The translations under genes were made by a program, and so were the position numbers. A DNA stretch of 11,816 bases from an uncultured Selenomonadales bacterium (lineage in GTDB: Bacteria > Bacillota > Negativicutes > Selenomonadales > Selenomonadaceae), in the NCBI GenBank assembly GCA_946543495.1, contig CAMNLS010000022.1:1-11816 (forward strand), in the 5' to 3' direction. This document shows positions 6,163 through 11,742 of this stretch, in pieces (positions within the stretch are counted from its first letter, which is position 1; each line of letters begins with the position of its first letter). The notes below the pieces were generated by a model that ran no database searches, was not told where the DNA came from, and worked only from the letters and a program-made list of their open reading frames with translations.

Positions 6163-6171
6163 TAATGGGAA
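6144..6171 (+). repeat. Seven-base-period repeat tract at the trmD/DUF2939-like junction
   Basis: Four consecutive heptamers: GTTAGGA, ATTGGGA, ATTAGTA and ATGGGAA. They encode the end of TrmD, contain its TAG stop and provide the GGGA ribosome-binding-like sequence and the ATG of the next gene. Same type as 3758-3785 and 5437-5464. Confidence 0.75.
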
Positions 6172-7190
6172 ATTATAAAAAAGTTTTAGCGGTTATTGTC
6201 ATTCTCTTGATTTTAACGGTTGCTGTTAGCGTGGCGGCTTATAATAATTGGCAACAGCTCAAAAATCGTAGCGGCAACCCCGCGATAATCGCTCGGCAAG
6301 CCATTGAAGCTCGCGACCTTGAAACTTTTAAAAAATATGTCGACCTTGATAAGCTGATTGATTCTGCGGCTAAGGAAATCTTGACAGAGCAAATTAATTC
6401 CACAATTGCCCCGACTGCTTATTCAATGGATGAACTTCAACGCCGTTACGACGAACTTAAGCCCGACTTCGTGAATTGTGCGCGAGCGGCGGCGGAAGAA
6501 TACATTTCAACGGGCAAGGTGACTTTCCCGAACAAATTAACCGAAGCGCAAAAGTTCCTTAAGAAATCTGGCGCGGCGTCCTGCGAGATTAAAAGCATCA
6601 GCAAGCCGCAACGCGACGGAAACGAACAAATTGTGATTGTTATGATTTACAATCCGCAGATGAAGTTTAGTTTTGAAGTTGAATTAAATCTTGAGACCGA
6701 CGCGGAAATTAATTGGCGAATTACGGACGCTAAAGGCTTTGAAAGTTACTACAGCAGCTATCGTCGTATGCTGAGGCGTAAACTCGACTCATTAAACGCG
6801 CCGATTGGTCGCGAGATGGATTCAATCTTCAAAGTAAAAAGTTTTAGCATGAAAAACACGGGCGGAGACGAATACGGCTTTTCGCAGACACTCAACATTA
6901 CTATAAAGGCGGACGTGAAGTTTGATAAGCCGCTTGCAAAAGTTCTCGGCAATGTAATTCTTCGTGGCAAGGACGACCGCGAAAGTTTTACGCCATTTGC
7001 TATAGACATGACTAATGCCGCGCAGGGATTGCAGACATTTGACGTAATTAAGACGCTCAACCCGTTTATTCGCGCTGACGTGGACGCCATGAAGCACGGA
7101 TTAAAGAAAAATGATATTCACATTGAGATAACGGAAATCATCTTCGCGGACGGCACGAGCTTAAAGCAACTAGATAGTTTGCCCGATTAA
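6165..7190 (+). CDS. Membrane-anchored hypothetical protein, DUF2939-like
   Basis: A 341-residue protein of unknown function. One hydrophobic helix near the N terminus (about residues 7-26) after NYKK suggests a signal anchor with the rest outside the cytoplasm. The stretch NPAIIARQAIEARDLETFKKYVDLDKLIDS (about 38-67) resembles the start of DUF2939-type proteins, where a short helix pair follows the anchor. The remaining 270 residues are mixed alpha/beta with no enzyme motif I recognise. A second, beta-rich half (about 215-335) contains repeated patterns of extended charged strands. ATG at 6165 is 2 bases after the trmD stop. An open frame upstream to 6087 lies inside trmD and is not used. 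It lies 22 bases before pssA, so an envelope role is plausible but is inference from context only. Confidence 0.75.
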   Translation: MGNYKKVLAVIVILLILTVAVSVAAYNNWQQLKNRSGNPAIIARQAIEARDLETFKKYVDLDKLIDSAAKEILTEQINSTIAPTAYSMDELQRRYDELKPDFVNCARAAAEEYISTGKVTFPNKLTEAQKFLKKSGAASCEIKSISKPQRDGNEQIVIVMIYNPQMKFSFEVELNLETDAEINWRITDAKGFESYYSSYRRMLRRKLDSLNAPIGREMDSIFKVKSFSMKNTGGDEYGFSQTLNITIKADVKFDKPLAKVLGNVILRGKDDRESFTPFAIDMTNAAQGLQTFDVIKTLNPFIRADVDAMKHGLKKNDIHIEITEIIFADGTSLKQLDSLPD

Positions 7191-7212
7191 AATTGTAAAT
7201 GAGGTGCGTTCA

Positions 7213-7920
7213 ATGAAATGGCTGCTCCCAAACGCTTGCACGGCGGCAAATTTATTTTTTGGAATGCTTTCAATCATCTCGACATACGAAGGCGATTTTT
7301 TCTGGGCGTCGGTGTTTATTTTGCTGGCTTTGATAGCTGACGGCATGGATGGACGAGTTGCACGGGCATTAAACGCGGCGTCGGAGCTTGGCAAGGAAAT
7401 GGATTCGCTGTGTGACCTCGGTTCATTCGGAGTAGCTCCCGCGTTCCTAGCTTACGCCTTCTGCATGAATAATTATGGAACGCTCGGTAAGGCGGCGGCG
7501 ATAATTTTTGCGTTATGCGGAATGTGGAGGCTTGCAAGGTTCAATGTCAATACAAACGTCGTGCACGGGTTCTTTATGGGGCTTGCAATACCGGCTGGCG
7601 GCTGTATCATAGCGACGACGACGCTTCTTTTCCTATCAATGAACATTCACCCTGAACAATTCGGGCTTGTCTATCCGATAACAGTTATAATCGTCGCTTA
7701 TCTCATGGTTAGTCACGTGCACTATCCAAACTTCAAAGGCGACGGCGGCGAAAAAATATTTTTGGTGTCAAAAGTCTTTGCGGCGGTGATGTTCGCGGCG
7801 ATAATTTACCTGACGCAAGCGGCAATCGTTCAAGGCGTGTTGACGGCGATTTTCTCAACGTATGCGGTCTTCGGCATTGTCAATTCGCTGATAGCCTTAA
7901 TGAATCGCGACAAGCTTTGA
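7213..7920 (+). CDS. pssA: CDP-diacylglycerol–serine O-phosphatidyltransferase
   Basis: Integral membrane enzyme that makes phosphatidylserine from CDP-diacylglycerol and serine, the precursor of phosphatidylethanolamine. It has 235 residues with six to eight hydrophobic segments. The CDP-alcohol phosphatidyltransferase motif D-G-x2-A-R-x8-G-x3-D-x3-D is complete (about residues 45-68: DGRVAR, then GKEMDSLCD). The N-terminal LLPNACTAANLFFGM and the order of segments fit the bacterial type II PssA branch rather than PgsA. ATG at 7213 has GAGGTG 6 bases upstream; a GTG three codons earlier is less likely. No psd (decarboxylase) is visible in the window. It is the last gene of the rightward operon and is convergent with the GT28 gene. 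Confidence 0.92.
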   Translation: MKWLLPNACTAANLFFGMLSIISTYEGDFFWASVFILLALIADGMDGRVARALNAASELGKEMDSLCDLGSFGVAPAFLAYAFCMNNYGTLGKAAAIIFALCGMWRLARFNVNTNVVHGFFMGLAIPAGGCIIATTTLLFLSMNIHPEQFGLVYPITVIIVAYLMVSHVHYPNFKGDGGEKIFLVSKVFAAVMFAAIIYLTQAAIVQGVLTAIFSTYAVFGIVNSLIALMNRDKL

Positions 7921-8001
7921 AGATTAACGGCGGCAAGGTTACAATCATAGAACTTCATCAGATTACATTAGATTATTAATAAAACTTGTTCGGCACTCGG
8001 C

Positions 8002-8038
8002 AAAAAAAAAACGGCTTCCGACTTACAATCGGGAGCCG
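8002..8038 (-). terminator. Rho-independent terminator of the SDR–GT28 operon
   Basis: On the minus strand a 10-position stem (CGGCTCCCGA with TCGGAAGCCG, one C/A mismatch) with a 7-base loop is followed by ten T residues. The GT28 stop codon lies in the loop, so the terminator begins inside the coding sequence. Read on the plus strand the same stem has only a weak T-rich tail, so it may stop pssA transcripts less efficiently. I see no other terminator in the pssA/GT28 gap (7921-8001). Confidence 0.88.
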
Positions 8039-9093
8039 CTTATTTGTTTAACGATTTCTTTTGCCGCGAACGGTTTGGCAATTTTTTTTGCGCAACGTTT
8101 CATCTCGTCGAGGCGCGAAGGATTCTTTAAGAGTTTATCGACGACGACGGAAATTTTTCGTTCGCCAACTTCGATTGCCGCGCCGTGATTGACTGCATAA
8201 GCTGCGTTGAGAGCCTCTGGTCCTGGTATTGGCGCGTGGAGGATTAAAGGCAAGCCCGACGCGAATGCTTCTGTCATAGTGAGTGCGCCGGGCTTCGTAA
8301 TTAGCAAATCAGCCGCCGCCATGAGTTTATCAACGTCCGAGACGTAGCCGAGCACTTCGACCGCTTGAGAACTTTTTATCTTCTTCAGCCGCGCCAATAA
8401 ATTTTCGTTCTGACCAGCGACAACGATGACTTTAAGCGGCGATTGAACCTTATCGAGTTCGCGGAGCGTCTCTTCGATTGAGCCGAGACCCAAGCCGCCG
8501 CCCATGATTAAAATCGTCGTGATTGACGCGGCGATTTTTTTTGTTACGGCAAATTTCTCGTCGATTGGAATGCCCGTTGCGAAAATTTTTTGTCCCGTCC
8601 GACAGTGCGTGGCAAGTTCGCGTTGCATTTCCTCCGTAGCGACAAAGTAAGCGTCGACTTCGCCATAAATCCAAATTTCGTGCAGTGAATAATCAGTGAG
8701 CACCGTCGCGAGTAAAAATTTTTCGGCGGACTTGGCGTGAAGAAATTTCCACAACGATGCGGCGGCTTCTGGGAAAGGATGCGTGCAAATCACGACGTCG
8801 GGGCGGAACTCTTTTAACAGGCGGGCGAAGGGCAAATACATTAGCGCGGAACTCAAGAACCTTGCCGACATCCCGACGCGCCGCCCGTCAGCAAATTTGT
8901 AAATTCTGTCGTAGAGGTCAGGGATAAATTTCAACGCGGCGAGATAAAATTTTTTCGTCAGCCAATTCAGCGTCGAAATTTCCTTTGCCATGAAGTCGAC
9001 GACCTGCGCGGACTCTCCGAAGATTTTTTGTAAAGCCTCCGCCGCTTTCGTATGACCAGAGCCGATTGACGCCGATAAGATTAAAACTTTCAT
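8023..9093 (-). CDS. GT28 family glycosyltransferase, MGDG synthase / diacylglycerol glucosyltransferase type
   Basis: A 356-residue two-domain glycosyltransferase that probably transfers a sugar from a nucleotide donor to a lipid acceptor at the inner face of the membrane (UgtP/MGDG-synthase-like; MurG fold). The N-terminal domain has the GSGHTKAAEAL motif (11-21), HPFPEAA (105-111) and TDYSLHEIW (133-141) then DAYFVATEEM. The C-terminal domain has MGGGLGLGS, VLGYVSDVDKLMAAADLLITKPGALTMTEA and PIPGPEALNA, which form the nucleotide-sugar site of the family. Length and motif order are typical. The start ATG overlaps the SDR stop in an ATGA arrangement, so the two are co-translated. Facing pssA suggests a membrane lipid role; the precise sugar and acceptor cannot be read from the sequence. 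Confidence 0.9.
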   Translation of the reverse strand: MKVLILSASIGSGHTKAAEALQKIFGESAQVVDFMAKEISTLNWLTKKFYLAALKFIPDLYDRIYKFADGRRVGMSARFLSSALMYLPFARLLKEFRPDVVICTHPFPEAAASLWKFLHAKSAEKFLLATVLTDYSLHEIWIYGEVDAYFVATEEMQRELATHCRTGQKIFATGIPIDEKFAVTKKIAASITTILIMGGGLGLGSIEETLRELDKVQSPLKVIVVAGQNENLLARLKKIKSSQAVEVLGYVSDVDKLMAAADLLITKPGALTMTEAFASGLPLILHAPIPGPEALNAAYAVNHGAAIEVGERKISVVVDKLLKNPSRLDEMKRCAKKIAKPFAAKEIVKQISGSRL

Positions 9094-9809
9094 GCCGTTA
9101 AGCCGCCGTCAACGCTCAAGACTGCGCCCGTGATAAAGTTCGCCGACGATAAAAAGTAAATCGCCTCCGCGACTTCCTGAGCCGTGCCGATTCTGCCGAG
9201 CGGATAAACTTTTGCTAAGTCCTCAAGCGTCAAGCCCGAAGCCTTAAGCTGATTTAACGTCAGCGGCGTTAAAATATCGCCGGGCGCAACGCAATTCACG
9301 CGCACGGGGAAACTTGCAAGCTCCAACGCTAAAGACTTCGTGAACGCCACGACTGCACCTTTGCTCGCCGAGTAAGCCGCGCAGAAATAATTTCCTTTAA
9401 GTCCCGCATCGCTCGCCACGTTGATAATCACGCCGCAACTTTTAATAAGCTCGTCGACCGCCGCCCGCGACATAAAAAAAGTTCCTTTGACGTTCGTATT
9501 AAAGATGTCGTCAAAGGTTTCCTCGTCTGTCAGAGTTATCGCGCCCTCGTGGTAAATGCCCGCGCAGTTTATCAGCACGTCGACATCGCCGAAGTCTTTA
9601 ACCGTCCGCGAAATAATTTTCTCGCAGTCTTCAACCTTGCGCACGTCCGCCGCGATAAATTCAAAGCTCCCAACAAGCTCTGACTTAACCTTATCGAACC
9701 GCGCACGACTTCTGCCGACTAACGCGCAATTAAATTCGTTGGCTAGAAAAATATTCGCCGTCGCAAGCCCGATGCCCGACGTGCCGCCCGTAATTATAAC
9801 CGTCCTCAT
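9090..9809 (-). CDS. Short-chain dehydrogenase/reductase (classical SDR)
   Basis: A 239-residue classical SDR, a cytosolic NAD(P)H-dependent oxidoreductase. The Rossmann motif TGGTSGIG is at 7-14, NCAG at 81-84, the active-site NTN at 104-106, Ser133, and Y146-x3-K150 in YSASK; the C-terminal GAVLSVDGG is typical. Arg33 and Arg35 after the second strand favour NADP(H). It resembles FabG-type enzymes in length, but FabG cannot be distinguished from other SDRs here. ATG at 9809 has AGAGG about 9 bases upstream; an upstream TTG at 9830 would start within the HU terminator tail. It overlaps the GT28 gene by 4 bases, so it may act on the same product or precursor. Confidence 0.92.
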   Translation of the reverse strand: MRTVIITGGTSGIGLATANIFLANEFNCALVGRSRARFDKVKSELVGSFEFIAADVRKVEDCEKIISRTVKDFGDVDVLINCAGIYHEGAITLTDEETFDDIFNTNVKGTFFMSRAAVDELIKSCGVIINVASDAGLKGNYFCAAYSASKGAVVAFTKSLALELASFPVRVNCVAPGDILTPLTLNQLKASGLTLEDLAKVYPLGRIGTAQEVAEAIYFLSSANFITGAVLSVDGGLTA

Positions 9810-9824
9810 CTTTATAACCTCTGC

Positions 9825-9859
9825 AAACAAAAACAGAGCCGAGCAAGTGCCCGACTCTG
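9825..9859 (-). terminator. Rho-independent terminator after the HU gene
   Basis: On the minus strand an 11-base stem (CAGAGTCGGGC with GCTCGGCTCTG, two G-U pairs) and a 4-base loop are followed by TTTTTGTTT. It starts 11 bases after the HU stop and ends about 15 bases before the SDR ATG. I see no convincing promoter between it and the SDR, so SDR–GT28 expression may depend on read-through. Confidence 0.9.
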
Positions 9860-9870
9860 CAAAAGTTCTT

Positions 9871-10146
9871 TTAGTAGTTGACTGCCTCTTTCAAGCTCTT
9901 GCCCGCCTTGAAGGACGGAAGTTTGGAAGACTTGATTGAGATTTCTTCGCCGGTGCGGGGGTTGCGACCCTTGCGAGCAGCCCGCGTGCGATTCTCGAAC
10001 GTGCCGAAGCCCAAAACTTGAACTTTGTCACCTTCAACCAATGCAGCTTTAATAACGTCAAAAGTCGCTGCTACTGCTTTTTCCGCGCTCTTGCGGTCAA
10101 GTTTAGCCTTCTCGGCAACGTTTACTATTAATTCAGCTCTCGTCAT
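9871..10146 (-). CDS. hup: HU family DNA-binding protein
   Basis: A 91-residue nucleoid protein that bends and compacts DNA as a dimer. It is full length: N-terminal MTRAELIVNVAEKAKL, then VLGFGTFENRTRAARKGRNPRTGEEISIKSSKLPSFKAGKSLKEAVN (45-90). GRNPRTGEEI is the HU/IHF signature, with the intercalating Pro63. ATG at 10146 has AGGAGG 10 bases upstream. An open frame reaching 10182 would add residues not found in HU and would run through a hairpin, so I reject it. It has its own promoter (10220-10248) and terminator (9825-9859), so it is probably a separate, strongly expressed transcript. HU and IHF-type proteins are hard to separate by eye; HU is much more likely. Confidence 0.96.
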   Translation of the reverse strand: MTRAELIVNVAEKAKLDRKSAEKAVAATFDVIKAALVEGDKVQVLGFGTFENRTRAARKGRNPRTGEEISIKSSKLPSFKAGKSLKEAVNY

Positions 10147-10181
10147 GAAACGAAATCCTCCTTTTGTTTGTTCCTTACACA

Positions 10182-10195
10182 CGCCACTAATGGCG
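10182..10195. other. Small hairpin in the HU 5' leader
   Basis: CGCCA and TGGCG flank a 4-base loop, within the predicted HU leader between the -10 (10220) and the ribosome binding site (10157-10162). It has no following T-tract, so it is not a terminator for yjfB. It may stabilise the mRNA or regulate HU; this is inference. Confidence 0.4.
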
Positions 10196-10219
10196 CGACT
10201 ACTTAAAAATTACCTGCAG

Positions 10220-10248
10220 AATTTAGCAGAATATCTAAGAAAAATCAA
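10220..10248 (-). promoter_or_regulatory. Predicted promoter of the HU gene
   Basis: On the minus strand, -35 TTGATT (10243-10248) and -10 TAAATT (10220-10225) are separated by 17 bases. It lies directly after the yjfB stop codon and gives a leader of about 65 bases. Confidence 0.6.
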
Positions 10249-10255
10249 GTACTTT

Positions 10256-10441
10256 TTACGCGGTTACGTCAAGATTGTTCCCGACGTTCGGATCAAGACT
10301 CTCGATAACTTCCAAAGCCTCTTCCACTGATGAAGTATCTGCCGATATAGCCATCTTCAAAACGGAGACTCCAAGCTCTTGCTGAGCCTTAGCCATGCTC
10401 ATATCGACGGACATTGCTGCGATTGCCATATCCATTTCCAT
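10256..10441 (-). CDS. YjfB family putative motility protein
   Basis: A 61-residue protein of the YjfB family, annotated as putative motility proteins. Hallmarks: MDMAIAAMSVDMSMAKAQQELGVSVLKMA near the N terminus (methionine- and alanine-rich amphipathic helix) and the terminal P-x-V/L-G-x-N-L/I-D-V motif, here DPNVGNNLDVTA. The molecular function is unknown. ATG at 10441 has AAGGAG 9 bases upstream; an ATG two codons on would also fit. It lies 36 bases after the cupin gene on the same strand with no terminator between, so cheY-like–cupin–yjfB is likely one operon. Family length is about 55-65, so it is complete. Confidence 0.85.
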   Translation of the reverse strand: MEMDMAIAAMSVDMSMAKAQQELGVSVLKMAISADTSSVEEALEVIESLDPNVGNNLDVTA

Positions 10442-10477
10442 TTCTAACAGCTCCTTTCCTTAGTCGCCTATAACCTG

Positions 10478-10813
10478 TTAAATCGTGTTGATAATCAGCG
10501 CGATGAATATTAAATCCTCGTCGCCTGTGTTTTCAAGACCGTGTTTATCTCCGTCCGCGCAAAAGGTCGTATCGCCCGCTTTAACTTCGTAGGTCTTGTC
10601 GTTGTCGGTGTAAAGTCCTTTGCCCTGCAGAATGTGATACGTTTCGTTGTTGTCGACGTGTTGATGAACGCCCAACGACGCCCCCGCGGGGATTCTCACC
10701 TTGGCGAACATGGAACACTTACCGACCATTTCTTTTGGCGTCAACAGGTGCGTGATAAAGATTTCGCCTTTGCCCTTTTTGGCTGATACCGTATTCTGCT
10801 CAATAATCGGCAT
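10478..10813 (-). CDS. Single-domain cupin protein
   Basis: A 111-residue cytosolic cupin, one beta-barrel. Motif 1 is HQHVDNNETYHILQGKG (50-66) with His50, His52 and Glu57 as metal ligands; motif 2 is AGDTTFCADGDKHGLEN (79-95) with His91 as the fourth. All four metal ligands are present, so a bound divalent metal is expected. Such small cupins may be enzymes, isomerases or sensors of small ligands; I cannot assign a substrate. ATG at 10813 has GGGGGG about 6 bases upstream, 12 bases after the response-regulator stop, so the two are co-transcribed. A ligand-sensing or product-modifying role linked to the CheY-like protein is speculation. Confidence 0.9.
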   Translation of the reverse strand: MPIIEQNTVSAKKGKGEIFITHLLTPKEMVGKCSMFAKVRIPAGASLGVHQHVDNNETYHILQGKGLYTDNDKTYEVKAGDTTFCADGDKHGLENTGDEDLIFIALIINTI

Positions 10814-10825
10814 GTTAAGCCCCCC

Positions 10826-11248
10826 TTATAAATCGTTGTACTCCTCTGCCTTTTCCTTTTCGATACGCTTAGCTTTAAGTCTCTTCAATCTTTCGACCGT
10901 GTGAATAATTTGCTCTCTTGTATATGGCTTATGAATAAAGTCAACTGCGCCCATCTTAAGACACTGCATTAACTTTTGCGGCGTACCCATGGAACTTAGC
11001 ATGACGACAGGGACATTTGGAGCAACTTCGCGGATAAATTCCAAAGCTTCAATTCCGCCTACAACCGGCATGACGATATCTAAGATGACGCCGTCGGGCT
11101 CTTGCTCCAAAACAAGTGTTATTGCCTCTTTGCCGTTTACTGCCTCGATAACTTCACAATTCAGATGTTCGAGTTCCTCGCGAAGTTTCTTGCGCAGGAG
11201 CCGCGAATCGTCGGTTATCAGTATACGCAACTTTTCTTGCTCGCCCAT
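10826..11248 (-). CDS. Stand-alone response regulator receiver protein (CheY-like)
   Basis: A 140-residue receiver domain with no output domain, as in CheY. The acidic pocket is Asp13/Asp14, the phospho-acceptor is Asp57 in LDIVMP, the switch Ser85 lies in MLSSMG, and Lys107 is in HKPY. The C-terminal tail (121-140, very basic then acidic) extends beyond the domain. It would be phosphorylated by a histidine kinase elsewhere; none is in the window. The VMLSSMGTP region and size resemble chemotaxis CheY proteins of Gram-positive bacteria. ATG at 11248 has GGGAGG 11 bases upstream. The downstream yjfB gene supports a motility link. Confidence 0.92.
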   Translation of the reverse strand: MGEQEKLRILITDDSRLLRKKLREELEHLNCEVIEAVNGKEAITLVLEQEPDGVILDIVMPVVGGIEALEFIREVAPNVPVVMLSSMGTPQKLMQCLKMGAVDFIHKPYTREQIIHTVERLKRLKAKRIEKEKAEEYNDL

Positions 11249-11266
11249 AAATCTCGCCGCCTCCCT

Positions 11267-11288
11267 AAAAATAATCGCCCGAAGGCGA
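11267..11288 (-). terminator. Short UUCG hairpin, probable tRNA-Ser terminator
   Basis: On the minus strand TCGCC–TTCG–GGCGA, a 5-base stem closed by a stable C(UUCG)G tetraloop, is followed by TTATTTTT. It lies 29 bases after the tRNA. It is short for a terminator and could instead be a leader hairpin or attenuator upstream of the cheY-like gene. Confidence 0.55.
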
Positions 11289-11316
11289 AGATATATTTTA
11301 CGAACCTAACTTCAAG

Positions 11317-11402
11317 CGGAGAGGGTGGGATTCGAACCCACGGTGCCTTTCAGCATCACCGGTTTTCAAGACCGGCTCCTTAAACCACTCGGACACCTCT
11401 CC
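11317..11402 (-). tRNA. tRNA-Ser (anticodon UGA)
   Basis: A class II tRNA of 86 bases. The acceptor arm pairs GGAGAGG with CCTCTCC, the anticodon stem pairs CCGGT with ACCGG around loop CTTGAAA (anticodon TGA, reading UCA), a long variable arm follows, and the T arm GTGGGTTCGAATCCCAC is perfect. The discriminator base is G, as expected for serine. CCA is not encoded and must be added by the nucleotidyltransferase. Confidence 0.97.
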
Positions 11403-11413
11403 TCAACGCGCCG

Positions 11414-11442
11414 ATAATAACAAAATCCTTTAACAATGTCAA
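11414..11442 (-). promoter_or_regulatory. Near-consensus promoter of tRNA-Ser
   Basis: On the minus strand, -35 TTGACA (11437-11442) and -10 TATTAT (11414-11419) are separated by 17 bases. The -10 ends 11 bases before the tRNA 5' end, giving a very short leader. The -35 lies directly behind the khpA terminator T-tract. Confidence 0.85.
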
Positions 11443-11445
11443 CAA

Positions 11446-11460
11446 CAAAAAAGCGGCAAG
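11446..11460. repeat. 15-base sequence identical to part of the ireB promoter spacer (copy 2)
   Basis: Same orientation as the copy at 4509-4523. Here the sequence is one arm and the T-tract of the khpA terminator. Confidence 0.8.
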
Positions 11461-11475
11461 CCCTTTGCTCACCGC
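11447..11475 (-). terminator. Rho-independent terminator of the rpsP–khpA transcript
   Basis: On the minus strand GCGGTGAGC pairs with GCTTGCCGC (9 bases, two G-U pairs) around a 5-base loop and is followed by TTTTTT. It starts 8 bases after the khpA stop, so khpA is transcriptionally cut off from any downstream partner. Confidence 0.88.
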
Positions 11476-11483
11476 GCAGAATG

Positions 11484-11711
11484 TTATTCGATGTCAACTG
11501 AAACTTTTTTCTTTTCGCGTGTTGCGGCGGATTTGACTATGGTACGAATCGCCTTAGCAATTCTTCCCTGTTTGCCAATGACCCTGCCCATATCTTCTTT
11601 TGCGACGTGCAGTTTCAAAATTGTACGGTCTTCTTCTTCAACCGCCTCGACCTGCACTTCTTCTGGTTTTTCGACAAGTGCTTTTGCCAGCACCGTTACA
11701 AGTTCTTGCAT
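11484..11711 (-). CDS. khpA: KH domain RNA-binding protein KhpA
   Basis: A 75-residue single KH-domain protein that forms a heterodimer with KhpB/EloR and binds RNA; in pneumococcus the pair controls cell elongation. The GxxG loop is GKQG in MGRVIGKQGRIAKAIRTIVKSAA (41-63), the hallmark; the N-terminal half is acidic (EKPEEVQVEAVEEED). Length is typical. ATG at 11711 has AGAGG about 4 bases upstream and a GAGG further out. It lies 31 bases after rpsP, the conserved partner. It ends 8 bases before a strong terminator, whereas in most Firmicutes ylqD–rimM–trmD would follow. Confidence 0.95.
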   Translation of the reverse strand: MQELVTVLAKALVEKPEEVQVEAVEEEDRTILKLHVAKEDMGRVIGKQGRIAKAIRTIVKSAATREKKKVSVDIE

Positions 11712-11742
11712 GATCCTCTACCTCAACTAATTTGTTCGATGG

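Noticed and set aside
7921..8001. Possible regulatory RNA or separate pssA terminator in the pssA/GT28 gap
   Set aside because: No stable stem with T-tract on the plus strand and no promoter-like pair; only 81 bases of AT-rich sequence.
10147..10182. 12-codon N-terminal extension of HU
   Set aside because: HU proteins begin at the MTRAEL-type start, and AGGAGG lies 10 bases before that ATG.
11267..11300. Possible sigma-28 (flagellar) promoter before the cheY-like gene (TAAA ... GGCGATTA)
   Set aside because: The spacer is about 17 bases rather than 15, and the -10 half is part of the UUCG hairpin; the match is too weak.
11102..11383. Plus-strand frame ending GEGGIRTHGAFQHHRFSRPAP-like residues
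   Set aside because: This is the well-known spurious translation of the antisense strand of tRNA-Ser, and the rest is antisense to the cheY-like gene.
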